Position numbers and translations under genes: made by a program. A DNA stretch of 64,000 nucleotides from Ferruginibacter sp. (GTDB taxonomy: Bacteria; Bacteroidota; Bacteroidia; Chitinophagales; Chitinophagaceae): positions 1-64,000 of the forward strand of contig JANXXM010000145.1 of assembly GCA_025350645.1 (NCBI GenBank), read 5' to 3'. Below the pieces are notes generated by a model. That model ran no database searches and was not told the DNA's origin. It saw nothing but the letters and a program-made list of their open reading frames with translations. The first letter of the stretch is position 1, and each line of letters starts with the position of its first letter. This document shows positions 8,187 to 16,708 of this stretch, in pieces.

Positions 8187-8768
8187 TTAATTTTTTACAT
8201 ACTTGGCTATTTTTTTGTCGCCTATCCATACCACTTCGTTTGTTTCTATATTGGTAAGCTCGAGGTTTACCTGGTAAGTAGCGGTTTTTTTTCTTTTATA
8301 AGCATCTACAATGGAATTTATAGACCCCTGTAAAATATAATCTGCGCCTTTTTCCAAACCAAATTTTTTCATGGTGCTGGTGGTAGAGTTTGTTTGCTGG
8401 TCAGCTTTTTCTGCACGCAGCTCTTCTCTTTTTTGACCGCTTTGTACCAGCCCTACTTTATCTGTAGCAATAAAAGAACGCTCCAGATCTTTCATAAAAG
8501 TTTCGGCTTCTATGTGTTCATGGCTTTTGTTATTTACAAAACCTACAATTACTACAGGCTTTTTTCCTTTGACCTGCATGTGATTGGTAAGCCATTTATC
8601 GCCGAGTGATTGGTTTATCATTTCTTCTGCAGTGAGCCTGCTATCTGTATTGTTCCAGGTACCGCTTATATCCGGTGTTTCCGAAGGGTCTATTCTTGTT
8701 ACTTTATGGCTGCAGCCTGTAGCTATTAAAAGAAATGCTCCTATTGCTAATGTAAATAACTGTTTCAT
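8187..8768 (-). CDS. LpoB-like penicillin-binding-protein activator lipoprotein
   Basis: A 193-residue lipoprotein with lipobox ATGC, then SHKVTRIDP and a conserved DISGTWNNTDSRL entry typical of the LpoB/YcfM family. A globular domain follows with KKPVVIVGFVNNKSHEHI and GADYILQGSI. In enterobacteria LpoB reaches through the periplasm to activate PBP1b; in Bacteroidota the partner is unknown. It is shorter than E. coli LpoB in the disordered N-terminal linker. It sits between the Asn/Tyr-rich protein gene and the COG3014 gene on the same strand, so the three may be co-transcribed. Confidence 0.8.
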   Translation of the reverse strand: MKQLFTLAIGAFLLIATGCSHKVTRIDPSETPDISGTWNNTDSRLTAEEMINQSLGDKWLTNHMQVKGKKPVVIVGFVNNKSHEHIEAETFMKDLERSFIATDKVGLVQSGQKREELRAEKADQQTNSTTSTMKKFGLEKGADYILQGSINSIVDAYKRKKTATYQVNLELTNIETNEVVWIGDKKIAKYVKN

Positions 8769-8820
8769 GTTGGTTTGTTTTAAAATTAAAGTAGATATTA
8801 TAAAAGCTGTTCAAATATAT

Positions 8821-9201
8821 TTACCAGTGCCATCTCCAGCGATTATTATTGCGATATTGGTAAGGGCGATAGTTGTTATAATTGTTGTTATTGTTGTAAT
8901 AATAATTGTCGTTATAGCCGTTATAATCGTAATTATTATAATTGTTATAGCGGTTAAATAAACGCATTTCTCTGCGGTCATTGCGGCGTTCTGTTCTTCG
9001 TTCTGTTTTTGCTGTACTCCAGTCGTAGGCCTTGTACGTGTTTTGTAAAGTAGTATTGTTTGTGGCTTGCAGTGCGGTGTGCGTGGCCGTATATTTGTCC
9101 ATGCTCACTTTATAATTCGGGTTTTGATCAGGAGCCAGGTCCTGCGCATTTGCAGCAAACCCAACCGCTGCAACCATTAAGGAAAGTAGTAATTTTTTCA
9201 T
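8821..9201 (-). CDS. Small secreted protein with Asn/Tyr-rich C-terminal tail
   Basis: A 126-residue protein with signal peptide MKKLLLSLMVAAVGFAANAQ, a middle region of Thr/Asn/Ala, a basic stretch (KTERRTERRNDRR) and a low-complexity tail made almost only of Asn and Tyr, ending in NNNRWRWHW. I start at 9201, not the track's 9240, because a good promoter lies between them. The family is not recognised. The tail resembles prion-like or adhesive low-complexity segments, but its function is unknown. The underlying DNA is a degenerate repeat of Asn and Tyr codons. Confidence 0.7.
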   Translation of the reverse strand: MKKLLLSLMVAAVGFAANAQDLAPDQNPNYKVSMDKYTATHTALQATNNTTLQNTYKAYDWSTAKTERRTERRNDRREMRLFNRYNNYNNYDYNGYNDNYYYNNNNNYNNYRPYQYRNNNRWRWHW

Positions 9202-9225
9202 GTTGTAAAGTTTTAAAGTACAAAA

Positions 9226-9254
9226 CAAATGTAAAGCCATTTTTTACTATCAAA
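9226..9254 (-). promoter_or_regulatory. Promoter of the Asn/Tyr-rich protein gene
   Basis: On the minus strand TTTG (9251-9254) is followed after 17 bases by a perfect -7 element TACATTTG (9226-9233), close to the Bacteroidota sigma consensus. It would give a leader of roughly 20 bases and could drive the lpoB-like and COG3014 genes too. Confidence 0.65.
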
Positions 9255-9504
9255 CGTTAGCAAAAATTAAAAGTTACATCGTTAACAAATATTTACAAGA
9301 GCAACATAAAATATTTAAAGCTGGTTAATAAACCAATTATTAATTAACTATTGTGCCCATAAAAAAAGTTGGTTTTCAAAAATTTAATTTATGTACAAAT
9401 AAGCTTAAGGATTAAGACTTATTTTTCATCAATATAAATTTAAAAATAGAGATTTAAAACTTCTTCACAAAAGTTTTAAAAGCGCTTCAATTGAGCAATC
9501 TGAT

Positions 9505-9512
9505 TATCTTTA
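9505..9512 (+). promoter_or_regulatory. -7-like element immediately before the fused E1 gene
   Basis: TATCTTTA (7 of 8 to TAnnTTTG) ends 4 bases before the ATG at 9517. Either the mRNA is leaderless from 9517, or translation starts at the second ATG at 9538 with a leader of about 20 bases. Confidence 0.4.
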
Positions 9513-9516
9513 CCGC

Positions 9517-11526
9517 ATGAATTTTTTAAGTAAAAATATGCAGCAAGACGAACTTATTTCTTTGTATAAAGCTATACTGCTACCTCGTATGATAGAAGAA
9601 AAAATGCTGGTGCTTTTACGGCAGGGAAAAATATCTAAATGGTTTAGTGGTATAGGCCAGGAAGCAATATCTGTAGGTGCTACAGCAGCCATGCAGCAAG
9701 ACGAATGGATAATGCCACTGCATAGAAACCTGGGCGTCTTTACCGGAAGAAACATGCCACTAAGTAAATTATTTATGCAATGGCAGGGTAATAAGGAGGG
9801 CTACAGTAAAGGGCGTGAGCGCAGTTTTCATTTTGGCAGCAAAGAGCATTTTGTATGCGGTATGATATCTCACCTTGGACCGCAACTAGCTATTGCAGAT
9901 GGTGTGGCACTGGCTTATAAATTAAAAAACCAGGCAAAATGTTCTCTTGCTTTTAGTGGTGATGGTGGTACCAGCGAAGGCGATTTTCATGAGGCATTAA
10001 ACACTGCCGCTGTATGGGACCTGCCAGTAATTTTTATAGTAGAAAATAACGGTTATGGATTGAGCACACCTGTGAATGAGCAGTACCGCTGCGAAAACCT
10101 TGTGGATAAAGCAAAGGGTTATGGCATGGAAGGCATAAAGATAGACGGCAATAATATTTTGGAAGTTTACGATACCATTAAAGGCGTGCGGGAGTATTGT
10201 ATAAAAAACCAAAAACCTTATCTCGTAGAATGCATAACGTTTCGTATGCGTGGGCATGAAGAAGCCAGCGGCGTAAAGTATGTACCTACAGCTTTGTTTG
10301 AAGAGTGGGAGAAAAAAGACCCGGTGAAAAAATATGAAGAATGGCTGGTGAATGAAAACATCATCAGCGCAGCAGATATAGTAAAACTAAAAGCAGAAAC
10401 AAAAACATACATAGAAGCGGAATTAAATGAAGCATACAAAGCCAATAAAATAGTGCCGGATAGTGAGGAGGAGCTGGCAGATGTGTATGCAATGAGGAGT
10501 ATAGACATCGGACAACGGACGATGGACAGTGGGCGGAGTGCGACTGAGGACAGACAACTTACGACAGAGAAAAAATTTATCAATGCTATAAGTGATGGTT
10601 TAAGACAATCTATGCAAACCCACCCTAATCTTATTTTAATGGGGCAGGATATTGCAGAATACGGCGGTGCATTTAAAGTAACAGAAGGTTTTGCAGCGGA
10701 GTTCGGCAAAGCAAGAGTACGAAATACACCCTTATGCGAAAGTGCTATCGTTGGTACAGCGCTGGGCTTAAGTTTAGAAGGATACAAGACCGTAATGGAA
10801 ATGCAGTTTGCAGATTTTGCAACCGTTGGCTTTAACCAGATTATAAATAACCTTGCGAAAATACATTACCGCTGGGGCCAAAATGCAGATGTGGTTATAC
10901 GCATGCCCACAGGCGGAGGCGTAGGCGCAGGGCCTTTTCACAGCCAAAGTAATGAAGCATGGTTTGCACGTACACCCGGTTTAAAAGTAGTGTACCCCAG
11001 CACCCCAGAAGATGCAAAAGGATTAATGATTGCGGCCATTAATGACCCCAACCCGGTTATGTTTTTTGAACATAAGGCTTTGTACAGAAGTATAAATGGT
11101 GCAGTGCCGGATGCCTGTTATGAAATAGAAATTGGCAAAGCAAAGTTGGTACAGCAAGGCAACGATATTACCGTAATTACTTATGGTGTAGGTGTACATT
11201 GGGCGTTGGAATATGCAGGAAAGAACTTAAATATTAGTATGGAAATTTTGGACTTGCGCACACTATTACCATTAGATTATGATGGTATAAAAAGGACTGC
11301 AGAAAAAACCGGCAAGGTATTAATACTTCACGAAGACTCGCTCACAGGCGGCGTTGGCGGCGAAATAGCTGCATGGATAAATGAGCATTGTTTTGATAAG
11401 CTGGATGCACCTGTAATGCGCTGTGCAAGCATGGATACCCCAATACCTTTTAACCTGGAACTGGAAAAAAATTTTATGGCTTATAGTAAATTGGGAGAGA
11501 TGGTTCAGAGGCTTATAAATTATTAA
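9517..11526 (+). CDS. Fused E1 alpha/beta 2-oxoacid dehydrogenase
   Basis: A 669-residue thiamine-diphosphate E1 component in which alpha and beta subunits are one chain. This is common in Bacteroidota for branched-chain or related 2-oxoacid dehydrogenases. The alpha part (about residues 1-325) has the TPP motif GDGGTSEGD followed by ENNGYG. The beta part (about 350-669) starts at ISDGLRQSMQTHPN and has MGQDIAEYGG and HEDSLTGGVGG. The enzyme decarboxylates a 2-oxoacid and passes the acyl group to E2 lipoyl; no E2 or E3 gene is nearby. The linker (about 328-350) is odd, being encoded by a GC-rich 7-bp repeat tract. The start could also be 9538 (MQQDELIS). Confidence 0.9.
   Translation: MNFLSKNMQQDELISLYKAILLPRMIEEKMLVLLRQGKISKWFSGIGQEAISVGATAAMQQDEWIMPLHRNLGVFTGRNMPLSKLFMQWQGNKEGYSKGRERSFHFGSKEHFVCGMISHLGPQLAIADGVALAYKLKNQAKCSLAFSGDGGTSEGDFHEALNTAAVWDLPVIFIVENNGYGLSTPVNEQYRCENLVDKAKGYGMEGIKIDGNNILEVYDTIKGVREYCIKNQKPYLVECITFRMRGHEEASGVKYVPTALFEEWEKKDPVKKYEEWLVNENIISAADIVKLKAETKTYIEAELNEAYKANKIVPDSEEELADVYAMRSIDIGQRTMDSGRSATEDRQLTTEKKFINAISDGLRQSMQTHPNLILMGQDIAEYGGAFKVTEGFAAEFGKARVRNTPLCESAIVGTALGLSLEGYKTVMEMQFADFATVGFNQIINNLAKIHYRWGQNADVVIRMPTGGGVGAGPFHSQSNEAWFARTPGLKVVYPSTPEDAKGLMIAAINDPNPVMFFEHKALYRSINGAVPDACYEIEIGKAKLVQQGNDITVITYGVGVHWALEYAGKNLNISMEILDLRTLLPLDYDGIKRTAEKTGKVLILHEDSLTGGVGGEIAAWINEHCFDKLDAPVMRCASMDTPIPFNLELEKNFMAYSKLGEMVQRLINY
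10507..10534 (+). repeat. 7-bp tandem repeat (NNNGGAC type) inside the E1 linker
   Basis: Four successive heptamers, ATCGGAC, AACGGAC, GATGGAC and AGTGGGC, sit in the segment joining the alpha and beta domains. The G/C-rich character continues to about 10560 and differs from the AT-rich flanks. Confidence 0.7.
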
Positions 11527-11571
11527 TCTTTGCAAAAGATTTAAAAAAATTTTCCTTTCACTTACCAATAA

Positions 11572-12324
11572 TTATTCTTCCTTCTTTGCCTCTCCAATGC
11601 CCGATACCCTGCGGTACTGGTATAAAGCATTTAAAATATACTGGTTAAAAATAAGCTCACTGCTGGTACTTGCAAATGCATAACTCGGGCGGTACCAAAT
11701 CATAAAACTATCCAGCGCTGGGCTTTTTAATTGTGTAATGCGCTGCACTACTTTTTTACTAAACCGGTAATTTATATATTTTTCCTGCTCCTGTTCTTCC
11801 AGGTAAAGCTGAAAAGATTTTAACCGCTTGTTTCTTTTAAAACGAAATATATTTATAAACTCGTCAAAGTCCAACCCCACCCCGCCGCCTGGCGTTATAG
11901 ATGATTCTATTCCAGGCTTTTTATACCCGAAGATATCTTTATGATCTTCCCGGTTTTGCAAAGAATCTTGCCGGTAACTTTTGCTATACACCACCACTTC
12001 CTGCAATGCTTTAAATTTTCCTTTTACGGGTATATGCAGCGATATATCAAATTTTTCTGGATTGGAAATAGCTGCTACCGCAAATTTTTGAGTAGGCTTG
12101 TTATTGTAAATAAAAAACAGCGAATCATTTATACTTGTTTTAATACTGTATCGCCCCATAGAATCTGTGGAAGTTATTTGCCCGCCAGTGCTTATAACCC
12201 TTGCAGCTTCTACGTAATTTATTTTACTATTATCCAGCACTGTACCACTCACCACAACCTGTGCAGTTATAGCAGTACTCAAAAAATAAAAAATAAGAAA
12301 TGTAAAAATCTTCTGCAAGCGCAA
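11572..12324 (-). CDS. Secreted protein with carboxypeptidase-like regulatory domain
   Basis: A 250-residue exported protein. Signal peptide ending at TAITAQ, then a carboxypeptidase-D regulatory-like beta-sandwich (VVVSGTVLDN...VISTGGQITSTDSMGRYSI, about residues 22-105). The C-terminal half is family-specific and helical, and includes FDEFINIFRFKRNKRLKSFQ. Similar proteins occur widely in Bacteroidota without known function. The start codon is TTG (12322-12324); no ATG is available before the signal peptide. It is convergent with the fused E1 gene, 45 bases apart, with no obvious hairpin between. Confidence 0.65.
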   Translation of the reverse strand: MRLQKIFTFLIFYFLSTAITAQVVVSGTVLDNSKINYVEAARVISTGGQITSTDSMGRYSIKTSINDSLFFIYNNKPTQKFAVAAISNPEKFDISLHIPVKGKFKALQEVVVYSKSYRQDSLQNREDHKDIFGYKKPGIESSITPGGGVGLDFDEFINIFRFKRNKRLKSFQLYLEEQEQEKYINYRFSKKVVQRITQLKSPALDSFMIWYRPSYAFASTSSELIFNQYILNALYQYRRVSGIGEAKKEE

Positions 12325-12504
12325 TTATAATTTTAAAACGAAAATTACGGTGTAAAAAATAATTAGCATCTATTTTAAAACTTTTTAACGGAGATTTTGC
12401 GAACACTCCTTAAAACAATTATTTTAATTTCCCAATAATATTTAAAAAAATATATGATCCGAAAAATAATTTGCTCTGGGGGGAAAACACCTTAGCATTA
12501 TTGT

Positions 12505-12540
12505 GGCAAAAAAATACCTCTGCATTTTGCAGAGGTATTT
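12505..12540 (-). terminator. Terminator of the ompH-like pair
   Basis: A perfect 12-bp stem, AAATACCTCTGC (12512-12523) with GCAGAGGTATTT (12529-12540), is followed on the minus strand by a T-run. It lies 17 bases after the stop of the second OmpH-like gene. Confidence 0.85.
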
Positions 12541-12557
12541 ACCATAATATTATTTGT

Positions 12558-13109
12558 TTAAGGCTTTTTTGTTGCAGGCTTTGGTGCTGCTGGTTTTGGT
12601 ATTGCTGCTGGCGAATCTTTAATACCTAATTTAGCTTTAACAAGGTTAATTAAGTTATCTGCTGCGGGCATTACGTATAAGGAACCTTCTTCTAAAACGT
12701 AAGAATAATTATTTTCTTTTGCGACCGCTTTTATTGCTTCCTGTGCTTTTTTTCTAATGGGAACAATAAGGTCATTTTGCTTTTGCTGCAGTTGCTCCTG
12801 TGCATCTTGTTGTTGAAACGCCTGTGCTTTTTGATACGATTCAAAAATTTCTCTGCGCTTAATTTCTTTCATACTGGGAGATAATTTAGAAGAATCTGCA
12901 TTAAACAAACTGTCTTTAATACCTACTTCTCTCATCATATCCTGTGCCTGCTGTTGTAAACTTTGTTGAAAGTCTTGCAGTTGTGTTTGTGCTCTTGCAG
13001 CTTCTGGCATAGACCCTAATACCTGCTCGAAATTAATATAGCCAATTTTTTGTGCTGATGCACTTACAAAACCTGCCGCCATTACAACTACGAATAATAA
13101 TTTTTTCAT
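12558..13109 (-). CDS. OmpH/Skp-family periplasmic chaperone
   Basis: A 183-residue Skp-like protein. Signal peptide ending ASAQ, then the family start KIGYINFEQVLGSMPEA and long Gln/Glu/Lys-rich coiled-coil arms (QLQDFQQSLQQQAQDM, QQQDAQEQLQQKQND). It ends in a Pro/Ala/Lys-rich tail. Skp trimers hold unfolded outer-membrane proteins in the periplasm for the BAM complex. It is the last gene of the bamA-ompH-ompH run and is followed by a terminator. The Pro/Ala/Lys tail is the main difference from its neighbour. Confidence 0.9.
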   Translation of the reverse strand: MKKLLFVVVMAAGFVSASAQKIGYINFEQVLGSMPEAARAQTQLQDFQQSLQQQAQDMMREVGIKDSLFNADSSKLSPSMKEIKRREIFESYQKAQAFQQQDAQEQLQQKQNDLIVPIRKKAQEAIKAVAKENNYSYVLEEGSLYVMPAADNLINLVKAKLGIKDSPAAIPKPAAPKPATKKP

Positions 13110-13199
13110 TTTAATTTTAATTGGTTTCTGTTTTTGATTTTTATATTTAATAGTAAACTTATTTTAACATTATGCTGCATGCCAAACTGCATAATTATT

Positions 13200-13712
13200 T
13201 TATTTAACGCCCAGGTTTCTCAGCACATCATCACTTTTATCAAGTTTTGGGTCGGCAAAGATAACGGTAATTCCTTCGCTTTTATCCAGTATAAAATCAT
13301 AAAGCTTTTCTACTGCCAGTTTTTGTACTGCGTTGTAAACCCTGTCCTGTATTGGTTTTATAAGCTCCTGCCTTTTTTTAAAAAGATCGCCTTCAAAACC
13401 AAAACGCTTTTTTTGCAGGTCTCTTAATTCTTTTTCTTTATTATACAATTCATCTTCCCTTTTTTTCTTTAATACATCTGTAAGCATTACCTGCTCTGCA
13501 TCATAGTCTTTAAACATTTTATCCAGTGCAGTCTGCCGCTGATCCAGATCTTTTTGCCACACTTCGCTAAAGCCATCCAGCTTTTTTTGTGCTTCTTTAT
13601 AGTCGGGTATTTTTTCCAGAATATATTTAGAATCTATAATAGCATACCGCTGTGCATTACCGGCAAATGCTGCAAATAAAAATAAAAAAGCTAATAATAA
13701 TATTTTTTTCAT
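13200..13712 (-). CDS. OmpH/Skp-family periplasmic chaperone
   Basis: A 170-residue Skp-like chaperone. The signal peptide ends at AGNAQ, followed by RYAIIDSKYILEKIPDY and a charged coiled-coil region (KKKREDELYNKEKELRDLQKKRF), ending in a short globular segment. It is the first of two tandem Skp paralogues after bamA, 86 bases downstream of it. This arrangement is common in Bacteroidota and fits delivery of outer-membrane proteins to BamA. Confidence 0.9.
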   Translation of the reverse strand: MKKILLLAFLFLFAAFAGNAQRYAIIDSKYILEKIPDYKEAQKKLDGFSEVWQKDLDQRQTALDKMFKDYDAEQVMLTDVLKKKREDELYNKEKELRDLQKKRFGFEGDLFKKRQELIKPIQDRVYNAVQKLAVEKLYDFILDKSEGITVIFADPKLDKSDDVLRNLGVK

Positions 13713-13798
13713 AAAGTGCTTTTATACAAATTTTAAATTATCTCAAAAATAAGAATATTCTATTTTAGCTTTTATTATATACTGCCGTTTGTAAAATA

Positions 13799-16528
13799 TT
13801 ATTCTGCTTCCCGGCCCAGCATAAAGGTAAATTTAGCTGCACCTTTTAATCCTGTTGTCTGGTTGTATCTGTCAAACCCTACCCCATAATCAAACCCAAG
13901 CAAACCAAACATTGGCAGGAAGAAACGCATACCTACACCTGCACTCCGCCTCAGTTTAAAGGGATTGTAATCTTTAAATTTATACCAGCCATTTGCTGCT
14001 TCAAAAAATGCGAGCCCGTAAATAGTACTGCTTGCTGCTGTGCTAAAAGGGTAACGCAGCTCCACTGTATATTTATTAAAAATAGTAAAATACTGTTGTG
14101 GTGTTCCCCCATCAGGATTTATTTTAGGATCACTGCTGCTATAAACCGGGTAGCCTCTGTGTGCAATGATATCATACCCTAGCAAAGCTGTAGTATTGCT
14201 TAAACCTGCATCTCCCAATTGAAAGCGCTCAAAAGGCGATACTTCCAGTTTTGGATTATACTTGCCAATAAAACCATATTTAGCGGCTACTTTTAAAATA
14301 AATTGTTTATTCTTTTCCGCACCTCTTGCCCTGCCTATGCCCATATACCATTCGCTGCTAAAACGATATTTTTGAAACTCCGGTAATTTATATTGATTTT
14401 CTGCACCATCCTGTATACCCAATAATGAATAAGGTAACGTAAACTGCCCGCTAAGCATAACATTACTGCCGCTTGTAGGAAATATAGGGTTAGATATTGA
14501 ATTGCGCAACAACGTAATTTTTAAACTAATGTTGGTAGAAGTACCGTTACTAAGCCCTGCAAAAATATTAGGATAATTGCGCAATTTATATTGCTGCACA
14601 TTCACAGAATAAATAAGGTTAAAAAAGTCATCTGGCCATTTTAATTGTTTGCCCAGCGATACACCAAAGCCCACTGTTTTTACATAAGAAGTATCTCCTG
14701 CTGCTTTGCTGGGTAAGCCTGTAAAAGGATCGTAAGCATTTGCATATTTTGTATTAAAATAACTTACAGAAAAAGAATTTCTTTTTTTACCCCCAAGCCA
14801 TGGCTCGGTAAAAGAAAAATTATAAGAACGGTATGCACGCCCGTTTGACTGGAACCTTGCACTAAATTTTTGACCATCGCCGGAAGGTAGCGGATCCCAG
14901 GTGGATGCTTTGCCAATATTTTTTATAGAGAAATTATTAAAGGTTATGCCCAACGTGCCGGTAAGTCCTATGCCGCCGCCAAAGCCTGCGGATAGTTCCA
15001 GCTGATCTGCAGATTTTTCTTCTACCTGCCAGTTTATATCTACTGTACCATCTGCGTTATTGGGCACCACCTGCGGATTTATTTTTTCAGCATTCAAAAA
15101 ACCTAATTGCGATAATTCTCTTTGCGTACGAATGATATCCTGCCTGCTAAACTTTTCGCCTGGTGTAGTTCTCAATTCCCTCAATATTACATAGTCCTTT
15201 GTTTTTTCATTTCCAGAAACGGTTATCTTTCCATAAGTAGCCTGCGGACCTTCTCTGAGGCGTAATTCAAAATCTATGGTGTCGTTGTATACCGCTGTTT
15301 CTATAGGGTCAATATTAAAAAAAAGATAGCCATCATCCTGGTATAAACTTCCTATATCTCCACCCTCAGCAGATAATTGCTTACCCAGTTTTTTATTAAG
15401 GGTTTCTACATTATAAACATCTCCTTTTTTTATACCTAATATAAGGTTCAGGGTAGAATCTGCATATTTGGTATTACCCTTCCAGGTAAGATTACCAAAA
15501 TAATATTTGTGGCCTTCGGTAACTTTTATATGAAGATCAAGATTTCCTTTTTTGTTATAAATGGCTGTATCTGCCAGTATAGATGCATCTCTAAAGCCCT
15601 GAGAGTTGTAATAATCCAGCACTTTACCTTTATCTTCGGCATACTTTTTTTCACTAAATTTTGCTCCTGCAAAAAGTTTAAACCTAAAGTAGGGGTCAAG
15701 ATATTCTTTTGTTTTGGAAGGAGACAGGTAACCAACTTCTTTAAGATAATCATTAAATGTTTTGGCTATTTTTGTATCCCCATACGGGTTTATTACCTTC
15801 TCTGGAAACAATGTAAACCTCGTCATTTCTTTTGTGCCTTTCATTTGCTTTTTAAGCTTGCTGTCGGCCACTTCTATATTATCAGTAAAATTGATGGAAT
15901 TTATTTTTACCTTTTTTCCTTTATCAATATAAAATATAAGATTAACAGCGTTGGATACACCTACAGCCTGTGTTTCCTCCATTTTTATATCTACGTTTCG
16001 GTATCCCTTTTCATAATAAAATTTGCGGATAACTTCTACCGCACTCAGTTTCATGTCTTCCGTAAGCACCCTGTCTTTTGCAAGGCCGCTTTTTGGACCA
16101 AGATCATCTCTTTCGCCTTTTTTTACGCCTACAAAACTAAAATCTAACAGCCGTGGGCGTTCTGTAACGGCTATTTCTATGTAAATATTATTACCTTCTA
16201 ATTTTGTAATATTTATTTCTGTATTGGAAACAAGATTTTGTTTCCACAATTTGGAAATGGCTTTACTAAATGCATCTGTACCGGGTATCATTACTTCATC
16301 CCCAATGGCCAGACCGGATATTGATATGATAAGATTTTGATCGTAAGACCTTGTGCCCACAACCGTAATACCGGCAATAGTATATTTTTTGGGAACTTTA
16401 CCTTTGTACATATCCGTTAGCACAGGGTAAACAGACAAAGAGGTATCTGAGATAACTTGTGCAAACGCACCAGTAGTTATAAGCGTTAAAAAAGCAATAA
16501 ATAAAATGTTTTGGTAAATCCTGTGCAT
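13799..16528 (-). CDS. bamA: BamA outer-membrane protein assembly factor
   Basis: A 909-residue Omp85 protein. Signal peptide (MHRIYQNILF...GAFAQ), an N-terminal series of POTRA domains (about residues 50-480, e.g. YTIAGITVVGTRSYDQNLI, RPRLLDFSFVGVKKGERDD, TYGKITVSGNEKTKDYVI), then the surface-antigen barrel. The barrel carries the lid-lock-type motif in YSSSDPKINP and ends in GAAKFTFMLGREAE. It inserts beta-barrels into the outer membrane. The track start at 16552 is a TTG; the ATG at 16528 gives a cleaner signal peptide and lies after a TTAATTTG -7-like site. It is flanked by uppS upstream and two Skp genes downstream. Confidence 0.95.
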   Translation of the reverse strand: MHRIYQNILFIAFLTLITTGAFAQVISDTSLSVYPVLTDMYKGKVPKKYTIAGITVVGTRSYDQNLIISISGLAIGDEVMIPGTDAFSKAISKLWKQNLVSNTEINITKLEGNNIYIEIAVTERPRLLDFSFVGVKKGERDDLGPKSGLAKDRVLTEDMKLSAVEVIRKFYYEKGYRNVDIKMEETQAVGVSNAVNLIFYIDKGKKVKINSINFTDNIEVADSKLKKQMKGTKEMTRFTLFPEKVINPYGDTKIAKTFNDYLKEVGYLSPSKTKEYLDPYFRFKLFAGAKFSEKKYAEDKGKVLDYYNSQGFRDASILADTAIYNKKGNLDLHIKVTEGHKYYFGNLTWKGNTKYADSTLNLILGIKKGDVYNVETLNKKLGKQLSAEGGDIGSLYQDDGYLFFNIDPIETAVYNDTIDFELRLREGPQATYGKITVSGNEKTKDYVILRELRTTPGEKFSRQDIIRTQRELSQLGFLNAEKINPQVVPNNADGTVDINWQVEEKSADQLELSAGFGGGIGLTGTLGITFNNFSIKNIGKASTWDPLPSGDGQKFSARFQSNGRAYRSYNFSFTEPWLGGKKRNSFSVSYFNTKYANAYDPFTGLPSKAAGDTSYVKTVGFGVSLGKQLKWPDDFFNLIYSVNVQQYKLRNYPNIFAGLSNGTSTNISLKITLLRNSISNPIFPTSGSNVMLSGQFTLPYSLLGIQDGAENQYKLPEFQKYRFSSEWYMGIGRARGAEKNKQFILKVAAKYGFIGKYNPKLEVSPFERFQLGDAGLSNTTALLGYDIIAHRGYPVYSSSDPKINPDGGTPQQYFTIFNKYTVELRYPFSTAASSTIYGLAFFEAANGWYKFKDYNPFKLRRSAGVGMRFFLPMFGLLGFDYGVGFDRYNQTTGLKGAAKFTFMLGREAE

Positions 16529-16708
16529 CAATGGTTTTTTTCGTGGGGGCAAATTAAGCCCAATAATGAAAACTATTTGTTAAACGTACAATAATAAAAG
16601 ATCAAGCTACAATATCATCTTGTAATTGCTAATATAATGGCTTATGTTTTATAAATTTTGTGGAAAATTATTTTAAATTTTATAACCGTTTTTTAAACAA
16701 TTGACATT

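Noticed and set aside
8860-8960. Possible CRISPR or minisatellite in the AAT/TAT-rich stretch
   Set aside because: Repeats are short, degenerate and in codon phase; no spacers of constant length. Explained by the low-complexity protein tail.
8584-8961. Plus-strand ORF of 125 residues with a very hydrophobic Ile/Val tail, looking like a membrane peptide
   Set aside because: It is the antisense of the Asn/Tyr repeat: AAT/TAT codons read on the other strand give ATT and ATA/GTT. No signal or family, and it overlaps two genes with good evidence.
10218-10787. 189-residue minus-strand ORF across the E1 linker
   Set aside because: Antisense of the fused E1 gene; it is open partly because of the GC-rich repeat tract, and has no protein-like motif.
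15509-16147. 212-residue Phe/Tyr/Cys-rich plus-strand ORF
   Set aside because: Lies wholly within bamA on the opposite strand and has the composition of an antisense frame in AT-rich DNA.
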